In this document: in pieces, positions 1 through 8,206 of the stretch
Position numbering within the stretch: position 1 is the first letter of the stretch
Layout: the number at the start of each line of letters is the position of its first letter
Source of the DNA: Flavobacteriaceae bacterium
GTDB taxonomy: Bacteria > Bacteroidota > Bacteroidia > Flavobacteriales > Flavobacteriaceae
Length of the DNA: 64,000 nt
Assembly: GCA_028279515.1 (NCBI GenBank)
Contig: JANQNQ010000005.1
Coordinates: 248,001 to 312,000, forward strand
Reading direction: 5' to 3'
Translations under genes and position numbers: made by a program
Notes under the pieces: generated by a model
Databases searched by the model: none
Seen by the model: the letters and a program-made list of their open reading frames with translations, nothing else
What the model was told of the DNA's origin: nothing

Positions 1-742
1 CATAATTGATACCGTCCTCAAAGTCCATGGACATTACAGCGAAAGTGGTGCCAGGGTCTACCAATGCCGAAAAGTTCTTAGTAATGATAGAACCTCCTTG
101 GTCTACCTCCAATTCATAGGTTTGGTTGGCAGTAATGTTGGTATGGGTGTAGGAATAATTAGAGATTCCGTTTTGTGTATCCAATACAGCGCCATTAGCT
201 CGTAATGTATAATTAGCGTTTCCGCCTGTATTTTGAGCGGTGATGCTAAAGTTGTCTCCTGAAGATAGAATGGTAGTCGAGTTGTTTGCCGGACTGTTCA
301 AAACAACTTGAAAGGCTCCAACATCAACAGTGATGTCTTGTGACTTTTTATCGCCAGTTCCGTCTTTGGCCTTGACCAAAAAGCCGATTCTTCCGATTCC
401 TGTTCTACTATAAAAAGTGGAAGGCACAAAAGAAATGGTATACGTGTCACTGCCACTGTTATATGTCAATCGATTCGCTTCGTCTGAATTGGTCCAGCTA
501 CCGTTAGTAGGACAATCTTGAATGTTGGCGAGATTGAGGTCAAAAGACCATGCCCAAAGATATAGGGCATTACCTGTGACGCCCCAGGCGGCCTCGTTAA
601 TGCTGCTTCCATCAAATGTGATGGTGATGTTGTCTGTCTCTTCAAATGTTGATGGCGATACCGAATAGCTCACTGTCTGTTGTTGGGCAAATGAAAAGCA
701 TGATATGGTTAAAATGAATAGACTGAGTAGTTTTTTCATCAT
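1..742 (-). CDS. Secreted GH13 alpha-amylase-like protein, N-terminal part (runs off the window)
   Basis: An open frame runs from an ATG pair at 742/739 to the window edge, about 247 codons, so only the N-terminus is visible. It opens with a Sec signal peptide (MMKKLLSLFI, then a cleavage-like SFAQQ). The visible part has no catalytic motif: it is a run of beta-sandwich-like sequence ending in DFEDGINY. The stretches INEAAWGVTGNALYLWAW and RTGIGRIGFLVKAKDG are, from memory, typical of the N-terminal modules of flavobacterial secreted alpha-amylases encoded beside susCDE, so a surface amylase (SusA/SusG role) is inferred. It lies 98 bp downstream of the susE-like gene on the same strand and probably belongs to that transcript. 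The GH13 call rests on context and family resemblance, not on active-site residues. Confidence 0.7.
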   Translation of the reverse strand, partial: MMKKLLSLFILTISCFSFAQQQTVSYSVSPSTFEETDNITITFDGSSINEAAWGVTGNALYLWAWSFDLNLANIQDCPTNGSWTNSDEANRLTYNSGSDTYTISFVPSTFYSRTGIGRIGFLVKAKDGTGDKKSQDITVDVGAFQVVLNSPANNSTTILSSGDNFSITAQNTGGNANYTLRANGAVLDTQNGISNYSYTHTNITANQTYELEVDQGGSIITKNFSALVDPGTTFAVMSMDFEDGINY

Positions 743-839
743 AAAGATTTTAGTGGTTTTGGGGTATGAACCCTACTTGACAAAACACCAAGAGGCTGTA
801 TTGAATACAACCTCTTGATTATTTGCCTAATTACCCATT

Positions 840-2222
840 TTATTGAATGGTATATGTATTATCGTTGAAGTTCAACGTGATGTCGTAAACCCCTGCGGTT
901 ACGACAATGTTAGCACCATTGGCCTCAAGAGTACCGTCGGCACCGTCGTCTCCGATGTTGTTACCCCAATCTTCGTTGACTCTGAATTTGATTTCACCGT
1001 CAACGAGTGTAACGTTCTCGGCAAACCAAACACCTTCAGCTAATTCTGTAAAGGAGGCGTCTGGTCCGGCGTTACCCCAATCGTTATATCCAGAACCTAC
1101 TACACCCCAGATATCTGTAGCTTCTACTGTGTAGGCCAATGTTTCCATGTCCATAGTGACCATGTAGAATCCAGCAGTAGTAACGATGTTAGCACCGTTA
1201 AGCTCAAGCGTACCGTCAGCACCATCATCACCGTAGTTTGTTCCCCAATCGTTGTTGAGACGTAACTTCATTTCGCCATCCAAAAGTTTTACACCTACCT
1301 TAAAAGTATTGGTAGTGTAATCGTAGAATAGCTTTGCATCTGGTCCGGCATTGCCCCAATCGTTCCAAGCCGATCCGACAATTCCGATTGAGAAGGCCTC
1401 AATGGTGTACGTATTGTCGTTTAGGTTGATCGTGATCTTGTAGTCGCCAGCTGTTACAGCAATGTTGTCTCCACCAGCGTCTAACGTTCCGTCGGCACCT
1501 GTGTCTCCAAAGTTATTGGCCCAGTCGTTATTTTCTCTAAACTTGATTTCTCCGTTGATCAGGTTTGCGTACGCAACAAATACGTTGGCTGCGTCTGTTG
1601 TGTAAAAAGGTAAATCTGGTGTGGCTCCCCAATCATTGGCAGCCGATCCTACAATACCCCAAGACGAAAGCTCAACTCCTGAACCACCATCTCCTGTGGC
1701 TTCTATCAATGTGATATTCAAGGCAATTGGGTCAGAAGTTGACGAGATGCCAGCAGTGGCTCCGTCGTCACCGATGAACGCACGTACTCTAAAGTATACT
1801 GTTCCGGTGTTGTTAGGTTCTCCAGCACCATCTGTAGTTGCTGGGTCTGCATCCAATCCTAAGGTCTCTGCCATAGTAAGTAATGTACTTACACGTACAG
1901 AATGGTTGGTTTCACCCAAGGTTCCTGAGTCGTATTCTACGGCCCCGAAAGTTTGGTCAGTAGACCCTTCGAAAATGTAGCTGATCGGTGTTTGTGCACC
2001 AAAATCAGGAGCCGTCCAAACGAAGGTCTCCGCATTGTTGCTACTTGTTTCATTTGATAGCAGATATTCATCTGCGAAGTTATTTGAGAATGTCACCGCT
2101 TCAGAAGGATCTTGGGCGGTAAAGATCAGTTCGACGTCGTCGTTTTCACAGGCAGCGAAAAAACTTACTGCCAATACAGCCATAAAGGCTCTGGTTAGTG
2201 TATTTAATTTAGTCTTCATCAT
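840..2222 (-). CDS. SusE-like starch-binding surface lipoprotein with three repeated modules
   Basis: 460 aa. A signal peptide ends in a lipobox (SFFAAC, Cys25), so it is probably a surface-exposed lipoprotein. Residues about 26-185 look like the SusE N-terminal Ig-like domain. Residues about 188-277, 279-368 and 371-460 are three tandem copies of one roughly 90-residue module, each starting like WGIVGSAANDWG, carrying a GEIKFRxNxDW core and ending like NDNTYTIE. In SusE/SusF proteins such modules bind starch at the cell surface; here that role is inferred from the sequence pattern and from the neighbouring susD and susC genes. The gene follows susD by 11 bp. Two adjacent ATGs (2222 and 2219) are possible starts; the choice changes one residue. 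Confidence 0.88.
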   Translation of the reverse strand: MMKTKLNTLTRAFMAVLAVSFFAACENDDVELIFTAQDPSEAVTFSNNFADEYLLSNETSSNNAETFVWTAPDFGAQTPISYIFEGSTDQTFGAVEYDSGTLGETNHSVRVSTLLTMAETLGLDADPATTDGAGEPNNTGTVYFRVRAFIGDDGATAGISSTSDPIALNITLIEATGDGGSGVELSSWGIVGSAANDWGATPDLPFYTTDAANVFVAYANLINGEIKFRENNDWANNFGDTGADGTLDAGGDNIAVTAGDYKITINLNDNTYTIEAFSIGIVGSAWNDWGNAGPDAKLFYDYTTNTFKVGVKLLDGEMKLRLNNDWGTNYGDDGADGTLELNGANIVTTAGFYMVTMDMETLAYTVEATDIWGVVGSGYNDWGNAGPDASFTELAEGVWFAENVTLVDGEIKFRVNEDWGNNIGDDGADGTLEANGANIVVTAGVYDITLNFNDNTYTIQ

Positions 2223-2233
2223 TGTTCTATTGT

Positions 2234-3844
2234 TTAGTAGCCTGAGTTTTGAGTTAGGTTAGGATTGGTAAGTAATACGTTATCCGGGATAGGGAACAGT
2301 CTTCTAAATTCGTCAACTGGATTTCCGTTAGAAGATCCTCCTTTAAATGGCCAGAGGTATGAGCCACTTACAAATTGTCCTGCTCGGATGAGGTCGGTTC
2401 TTCTGAAGCCTTCCCAATACAATTCTCTTGACCTTTCGTCTAAGACAAATTGCTCGGTAATATCACCTTGCGTAATTGTTGGAGCGCCTGCTCTTGTTCG
2501 CAACTCGTTGATATAGGTTGCGGCATTTGCTAGCGTTCCCCCTCCACCTTTTACGGCAGCTTCGGCATAATTTAAGTATACTTCGGCTAAACGAATTAGC
2601 GGAAGGTCGATATCTACGAAGTTTCCTGAAGAATCGCTTCCGGCGTTGCCGTTTACATCTACATTTTTGAACTTGGTCACTCCGTAGCCATCTTCAAAAG
2701 TGTTGGCGATAGTTTGTATCTCATAATTCTGTCCGTCGGTATGGAAGAGTGCTCTTCCGTCAGACCACGCTATTGGAAAACCGTCTCCGTCAGAAGCGGT
2801 GGCTGCATAATCGAATTTTTGAACAAATGCTTTTGTGGTTCTGTATCCGAACCAACCTCCGTTGATTCCAAAATCAACTGGGTCCATCGTACCACCAACA
2901 GGTGCATGTGTTAAGAAGGTAGTGCCTCCAAACGTTTGTGTGCTGATTCCGTCGAAGTTTAATGCAAAGATGAATTCGTTCTGAGCACCGTTGGTATCAT
3001 TGTCAGCTAAGAACAATTCGTCGTAAGCCGAACCGCTGGCATTACCGTCACTCGTATTGATCGAGTAGCTACTGTTGATCACATTTTCAGCAAACTGTAC
3101 AGCTTCCGCATACTTACTTTGTGCAATAAACACTTCAGCATTTAGATACAATCTAGAAAGTAATGCCCAAGCTGCAACGCGATCTACACGACCGTACTCG
3201 TTTTGACGTGATTCTTTTAAAAGGTCCTGTACTTCTAACAATTCACTCTCTACAAAGGCAAAGATGTCTTGTCTATTACTTTGCTGCGGAAGCGTTGCCG
3301 AAATAGCTGTTTCTAACGGAACATTTGCATACAAGTCCATTAGGTTGTAGTATGCATAGGCTCTGATGAAACGTGCTTCTGCAATAAAAGAAGCTACTTC
3401 TGGGTCACTGGCCAATTGCTGCGCGTTCGAAATGAATGAATTGCTAAACGAAACAACCTGCGCCAATCTAAAGTACATGGCTGTGGTAAAGTCGTTTCCT
3501 GCACCCCAGTTCATTTCGTGCAAGTTTGGAAGTCCTGGGTCTCCCCATCCAACTACCGCATGATCTGTAGTCAATTCGTTTAAGTTGAACAACATACGTG
3601 TGTATTGAGAGAATCCTTCGTCGATGCCTCCAATATCAGGTTGTCCTGCAGGTCCTTGTTGCCCTGTAATGGCCAAACTTGCGTACACTTTTGCAAGGGC
3701 GCCTTTGGCTTCATCAGCATTGGCAAATACATCTACCTCGGTAAAAAGGTCTGGGTCGATGGGTGTCTGATTTAAATCGTCATGACAGGCATTGAAGAAC
3801 AACATTCCTACCACTCCGAAAATTAGATAACTTAATTTTTTCAT
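2234..3844 (-). CDS. SusD/RagB-family glycan-binding lipoprotein (starch locus)
   Basis: 536 aa, the usual SusD length. The signal peptide ends in FFNAC (Cys20), a lipoprotein signal. Family hallmarks are the TPR-like RAYAYYNLMDLYANVP segment and the C-terminal block LYWEGFRRTDLIRAGQ, followed by the typical ending with LFPIPDNVLLTNPNL. SusD proteins sit as a lid on the SusC barrel and capture oligosaccharides. The gene lies 11 bp after susC and 11 bp before the susE-like gene, so the three should be co-transcribed. The substrate is inferred from the divergent maltose operon: starch or maltodextrin. Confidence 0.93.
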   Translation of the reverse strand: MKKLSYLIFGVVGMLFFNACHDDLNQTPIDPDLFTEVDVFANADEAKGALAKVYASLAITGQQGPAGQPDIGGIDEGFSQYTRMLFNLNELTTDHAVVGWGDPGLPNLHEMNWGAGNDFTTAMYFRLAQVVSFSNSFISNAQQLASDPEVASFIAEARFIRAYAYYNLMDLYANVPLETAISATLPQQSNRQDIFAFVESELLEVQDLLKESRQNEYGRVDRVAAWALLSRLYLNAEVFIAQSKYAEAVQFAENVINSSYSINTSDGNASGSAYDELFLADNDTNGAQNEFIFALNFDGISTQTFGGTTFLTHAPVGGTMDPVDFGINGGWFGYRTTKAFVQKFDYAATASDGDGFPIAWSDGRALFHTDGQNYEIQTIANTFEDGYGVTKFKNVDVNGNAGSDSSGNFVDIDLPLIRLAEVYLNYAEAAVKGGGGTLANAATYINELRTRAGAPTITQGDITEQFVLDERSRELYWEGFRRTDLIRAGQFVSGSYLWPFKGGSSNGNPVDEFRRLFPIPDNVLLTNPNLTQNSGY

Positions 3845-3855
3845 TTTCTAAGCGT

Positions 3856-6813
3856 TTAAAAGTTTACATCTACACCAAACACGAATGTTCTTGGTCTAGG
3901 ATAGAAGTTATTATCAATTCCTCCCGTAATTTCAGGATCCAATCCTTCGTAGTCAGTAACGACGAGTACATTGTTGGCCGAGATGTAAAACCTAAGTGGG
4001 TTGTTGTTGATGGCCTCTTGGAACGTATATCCTAAAGTTACGTTATCTAGTCTAAAGAATGAAGCTTCCTCTACAAAGTGGTCACTCAACAAATTTGTTT
4101 CAGTGAATTGTTGGAAGTTCGTTGAAAGGTAATCGGCATGGATGTTACTCAAAATGCCGTTTTGACCAATGTTATTAAAAGCTGCCTGGCTAGCTACGTT
4201 GTTGTATGCGTAGTTGCCAATGCTTGCTCTTGATACTACAGATAGGTCAAAGTTCTTATAGCTAACATCTGTAGTAAGGCCCATGATGATATCTGCATAT
4301 GGACTCTTAAAGAAGTAACGGTCGCTAGAGTTGATTTGTCCGTCGTCGTTAAGATCGGCGTATGCTCCTTCGATCGGTCTTCCTTGGTCGTCGTAGATCT
4401 GCTTGTATACGAAGAATGCGTATGGAGCACGTCCTACCTGGTGACGTTGTACTGTATTACCCACACCTCCCGAGATACCACCTACATCTTGTGGGTCTGG
4501 AAGTCTGGTGATCTCATTATCATTAAAGGCGAAGTTGTAATTGATGTTCCAAGTAAAGTTTTCGGTTCTCACTGGCGTTACTCCTAGCTCGAATTCGATT
4601 CCTCGGTTTTCCATGTCACCAATGTTGGCAGAGATAATGTTTCCAAAGTTGGTGAAAGGATCTACCGTTGTTGGCGCGATCAGATCTTTCGTCTTCTTAA
4701 TATACGCATTCACCGATCCCGAAACGCGATTGTCTAGAATGCTAAAGTCGATTCCGGCGTTGATGGTGTTTCCGATTTCCCATTTAAGGTTTTCGTTGAT
4801 CGGCTCCGGTCTAAAGGTTTGGAAGAATTCGTTTCCGAATTGATACTCGGCAGTTTCAGTACTTCCTACGTAACGGGTCAAGAAACCGTAATCTCCTAGT
4901 CCGTTCACGTTTCCTACTTCACCATAACCAACGCGTAGTTTCAACTCACTGAAGAACGAATCCTGAAGGAAGTCTTCGTTGTGAATGTTCCATGCAAAGG
5001 CGGCCGATGGGAAGTATCCCCAACGATCGTCTGGATTCAGTTTAGAAGATGCATCTGCTCTTAAGGTGGCAGTGATCAAATATTTTCCTTGGAAGTCATA
5101 GTTAAGCCTTCCGAAGTATGACAACAATACATTTTCTGAACGATCAATAAATGACTGATCGATAGATGATGGGTCTAAAGCTCCTGATCCGTCTAAGAAT
5201 CGAGTTACGTTTCTAGACGAGTTGTCAAACTCGAATCGTTGGTACGAATGCCCTGCAGTTGCCGTGATGTTGTGGTCTCCAAATTCTCTTTGGTATGTCA
5301 AATAGGCGTCAAATAAGTAGTTTTTAGCTTCATTGATATAGTTGTTTCTAGAACCGTCGAATCCTGTAGACGAAGTTGGAAAGTTATTAGGAGTTCTTGT
5401 GAATCCGTTACTGTTAGAAACATCATAACCTCCATTAACGGTAGCGGTTAACCCTTCAACCCATGGAAGGTCGTAATCGATCTTGGCGTTTCCGACAAAA
5501 CGTCTTACGGTTGCTTTGTTCTCAGGAAGTTCGATCAAGGCCAATGGGTTGGTCGGTGCTAAGTTAAGCTGAAGATCTCCAGCGGCGTTGAGCCAAGAGA
5601 AATATCCAACAGGGTTTCCGTTTTCATCGTTAAAGGCTGTAAACGGAGAGTTCACATCGTATAGCGCTTGAGTCGGGTCGAATACAACAGCACTTCCGAT
5701 GGCTCCTCTGTTTGCAAAGTTGTTTTCGGTATACGCGAAACGCCCGTTCAATTCAATTCTCAATTTATCGTCAAAGAACTTTGGCGTTAGATTCAAAGAA
5801 CCAGTGGTACGCTCTAACTCGTCTCCTCGTAGAATACCCGTTTGGTCAGTGTGTCCGATAGACGCACGTAATGGCACTCCAAAAGCAGCACCAGTAGCAC
5901 TAAACGATAGGTCCGTACCGAAAGCGGTAGTGTAGATCTCGTCTTGCCAGTCTGTGTTGGCGTTGCCCAAAAGGTCAATCAGGTCTTGGTCGCCAGTTGA
6001 AGTCACTAAACTTCTAAACTCGTCAGCGTTCAAAACGTCTACAAACTCTGTAGGTTCATACACGGTGGCCGTACTTCTAAAGTTGTATTTGAAGTCACTT
6101 GTCTTTCCTTTTTTGGTGGTGATGATCACAACCCCATTGGCAGCTCTTGATCCGTAGATAGAGGTTGCTGATGCGTCTTTTAATACAGTGATCGACTCGA
6201 CGTCATTAGGGTTGATAAGGTTAAGCGGGTTTCTGGTACCTCCGACGCCACCATCGTTTAACGGAATTCCGTCTATAACGAACAATGGATTGCTATTAAG
6301 GCTCAGCGAGCTAATACCTCTGATCAATACATTAAGTCCTTCTCCAGGAGCCCCACCTCCTGAAACGATCGAAACACCGGCAATCTTACCTTGAATAAGT
6401 TGTTGCGGTGCTACGGCGGGAGTCTTATTGAAATCTTTTGATGTTACCAGATCAACGGCCCCAGTTAGATCTTCTTTTCGGGTAGTTCCGTATCCGATGA
6501 CAACTACTTCATCAAGTTGTGACGCATCCTCTTGGAGCGCTACGTTTACTGTGTTTGAGGTTACGGGGATTTCTACTTCCTTAAAACCGATATAGGTGAA
6601 CACCAAGATGTCGCCCTGATTGGCCTGTATCTGGTAGTTTCCATCAAAATCGGTCGAAGTTCCATTTGAAGTACCCTTCACAACCACATTCACACCCGGT
6701 AGGGGTGCCCCTGTTGCTTGTTCGGTTACTACACCACTAACGGTTGTCTGGGCGAAAACGCCTAGGGGGATGGTCAACAACAACATTAGCAGGTATGCTT
6801 GTAATGTTTTCAT
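3856..6813 (-). CDS. SusC/RagA-family TonB-dependent outer-membrane transporter (starch locus)
   Basis: 985 aa. A signal peptide ending in GVFAQ is followed by a carboxypeptidase-regulatory-like domain (about 24-108, with ATGAPLPGVNVVVKG), the linker DEVVVIGYGTTRKEDLTGAV, and a TonB plug domain with LFVIDGIPLNDG. The remainder is the 22-strand beta-barrel typical of SusC. The protein imports maltodextrins across the outer membrane using TonB energy, together with the SusD partner encoded 11 bp downstream. It is the first gene of the minus-strand transcript and starts 229 bp from the divergent lacI gene. That gap carries inverted repeats and a 17-bp sequence also found in front of the MFS permease gene, so joint regulation is likely. 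Confidence 0.94.
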   Translation of the reverse strand: MKTLQAYLLMLLLTIPLGVFAQTTVSGVVTEQATGAPLPGVNVVVKGTSNGTSTDFDGNYQIQANQGDILVFTYIGFKEVEIPVTSNTVNVALQEDASQLDEVVVIGYGTTRKEDLTGAVDLVTSKDFNKTPAVAPQQLIQGKIAGVSIVSGGGAPGEGLNVLIRGISSLSLNSNPLFVIDGIPLNDGGVGGTRNPLNLINPNDVESITVLKDASATSIYGSRAANGVVIITTKKGKTSDFKYNFRSTATVYEPTEFVDVLNADEFRSLVTSTGDQDLIDLLGNANTDWQDEIYTTAFGTDLSFSATGAAFGVPLRASIGHTDQTGILRGDELERTTGSLNLTPKFFDDKLRIELNGRFAYTENNFANRGAIGSAVVFDPTQALYDVNSPFTAFNDENGNPVGYFSWLNAAGDLQLNLAPTNPLALIELPENKATVRRFVGNAKIDYDLPWVEGLTATVNGGYDVSNSNGFTRTPNNFPTSSTGFDGSRNNYINEAKNYLFDAYLTYQREFGDHNITATAGHSYQRFEFDNSSRNVTRFLDGSGALDPSSIDQSFIDRSENVLLSYFGRLNYDFQGKYLITATLRADASSKLNPDDRWGYFPSAAFAWNIHNEDFLQDSFFSELKLRVGYGEVGNVNGLGDYGFLTRYVGSTETAEYQFGNEFFQTFRPEPINENLKWEIGNTINAGIDFSILDNRVSGSVNAYIKKTKDLIAPTTVDPFTNFGNIISANIGDMENRGIEFELGVTPVRTENFTWNINYNFAFNDNEITRLPDPQDVGGISGGVGNTVQRHQVGRAPYAFFVYKQIYDDQGRPIEGAYADLNDDGQINSSDRYFFKSPYADIIMGLTTDVSYKNFDLSVVSRASIGNYAYNNVASQAAFNNIGQNGILSNIHADYLSTNFQQFTETNLLSDHFVEEASFFRLDNVTLGYTFQEAINNNPLRFYISANNVLVVTDYEGLDPEITGGIDNNFYPRPRTFVFGVDVNF

Positions 6814-6844
6814 ACAATGATTTGAATTAGATTTGTTTACTTAC

Positions 6845-6877
6845 TTTTAACTTATAATTCACTTCTCGATGTTAAAA
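6845..6877. promoter_or_regulatory. Candidate operator upstream of susC
   Basis: A perfect 7-bp inverted repeat (TTTTAAC at 6845-6851 and GTTAAAA at 6871-6877) encloses a 19-bp spacer. CTTATAATTCACTTCTC at 6851-6867 recurs with one change at 8137-8153 in front of the permease gene. The sequence facts are direct; binding by the LacI protein is inference. Confidence 0.35.
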
Positions 6878-6933
6878 CTATGTAAAAACATTGTAAAATT
6901 TTGACGAGCCCAGTGATACAGGGCAATTACAAC

Positions 6934-6997
6934 GTTTTCGTGTTGAAAACTTTTTGAAAACAAGCAATATGTTAAAGATCAAATGGGTATCTTGATC
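6934..6997. promoter_or_regulatory. Two further inverted repeats in the susC-lacI intergenic region
   Basis: GTTTTC (6934-6939) pairs with GAAAAC (6945-6950) across 5 bp. GATCAA (6977-6982) pairs with TTGATC (6992-6997) across 9 bp. Both lie between the divergent susC and lacI start codons and could bind a LacI-type dimer; neither matches a consensus I can name. Confidence 0.25.
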
Positions 6998-7042
6998 ATA
7001 ATTTAAAAATAGACCGCATTTATTGCCAAGTTCACAATTATC

Positions 7043-8083
7043 ATGAAGAGGAAAATCACCTTAAAACAGATCGCAAAAGAGTTGGATGTTTCGATTTCAA
7101 CGGTGTCAAAAGCATTAAAAGACAGCAAAGAGATAAGCTTGGATACACGCCAAAAGATTCAGGCATTTGCCAAGTTGTATAACTACCGCCCCAACAACAT
7201 CGCCCTAAGCCTTAAAAATCGAAAAACCAAGACCATAGGTGTGATCATTCCTGAGATTGTGCATCACTTCTTTGCCAAGGTGATCAGTGGTATTGAGCAG
7301 GTAGCGAACAAGAGGGGTTACAATGTGATCATCGGACTTTCTAATGAGTCTTTCGATAAAGAGGTCATTAACATGGAAACGCTTGTCAATGGTAGCATTG
7401 ATGGTTTTATCATGTCGATTTCAAAGGAAACCCTGCAGCAGCAAGACTATCATCACTTAGAGGAAACAATTAATCAAGGAATCCCGATTGTGATGTTTGA
7501 TAGGGTTATTAATGAGATTCTCTGCGATAAAGTAGTCGTTGATGATACCGAAGGTGCTAAGATGGCGGTGCAAAAATTGATTGATGACGGTTGCAAGAAC
7601 ATTCTTTTGGTGACAACTAAAGACTATGTTAATGTTGGAAAAATGCGGACTCAAGGATATCTCGAAGCACTTTCAAAAAATAAGATAGAAGCCGATCCCA
7701 ATCTCATTATCAAGGTCAAAGACACCAATAGTGAGGAAGCTGAAATTGCAAAATTAGAACGCGAGATCGAAAAGACTTTAGAGAAAATGCCAGAGATCGA
7801 TGCCGTGTTTGGTGTGAACGAATTATACGCCGTGACAGCTATGAAGGTAGCTCGTAGAAAAGGACTTAAAATGCCTGAGGACTTGGCCGTTATCGGCTTT
7901 TCTGACGGGGTGCTATCCAAGCACTCATACCCGACTTTGACAACGGTTAGTCAACACGGAGTTGAAATCGGAGGTGCGGCTGCAGATCTTTTGATCGATA
8001 AGCTCGATGAGGTAGTCGATGAAGAACAGTTTACCACTAAAATCATTAAGACTGAATTAATTACAAGAGACTCTACAAAATAG
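7043..8083 (+). CDS. LacI-family transcriptional regulator of the starch/maltose locus
   Basis: 346 aa. The N-terminal helix-turn-helix (about residues 5-50: LKQIAKELDVSISTVSKALK) and hinge (RPNNIALSLKNRKTKTIGVI) are classic LacI/GalR. The periplasmic-binding-protein-like sensor domain covers about 60-340, with HHFFAKVISGIEQVA and VIGFSDGVLSKHSYPTLTT. It lies between the divergent susCDE transcript and the permease-phosphorylase operon and is presumably their local regulator, sensing a maltose-related sugar; the effector cannot be read from sequence. Whether it represses or activates is unknown, since flavobacterial LacI proteins in such loci have been described in both roles. Confidence 0.9.
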   Translation: MKRKITLKQIAKELDVSISTVSKALKDSKEISLDTRQKIQAFAKLYNYRPNNIALSLKNRKTKTIGVIIPEIVHHFFAKVISGIEQVANKRGYNVIIGLSNESFDKEVINMETLVNGSIDGFIMSISKETLQQQDYHHLEETINQGIPIVMFDRVINEILCDKVVVDDTEGAKMAVQKLIDDGCKNILLVTTKDYVNVGKMRTQGYLEALSKNKIEADPNLIIKVKDTNSEEAEIAKLEREIEKTLEKMPEIDAVFGVNELYAVTAMKVARRKGLKMPEDLAVIGFSDGVLSKHSYPTLTTVSQHGVEIGGAAADLLIDKLDEVVDEEQFTTKIIKTELITRDSTK

Positions 8084-8091
8084 AATTTAAC

Positions 8092-8121
8092 GTTGCAGAT
8101 ATAAAAAAAGTTATATATTTA
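8092..8121 (+). promoter_or_regulatory. Predicted promoter of the maltose permease operon
   Basis: GTTG at 8092-8095 and TATATTTA at 8114-8121 are separated by 18 bp, resembling the Bacteroidota -33 TTTG / -7 TAnnTTTG arrangement, with one mismatch in the -7 box. It lies 86 bp before the permease start. Confidence 0.4.
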
Positions 8122-8136
8122 CCACCTCATTCAAAG

Positions 8137-8161
8137 CTTATACTTCACTTCTCAACATAAG
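8137..8161. promoter_or_regulatory. Candidate operator upstream of the maltose permease
   Basis: CTTATACTTCACTTCTC (8137-8153) matches 16 of 17 bases of the sequence upstream of susC. The CTTAT start also pairs with ATAAG at 8157-8161. It sits just downstream of the predicted promoter, a place suited to repression. Confidence 0.35.
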
Positions 8162-8206
8162 TTTTGATAAGTCATAGCGCTTATCGTAACCATTTAAAAG
8201 TACGAT

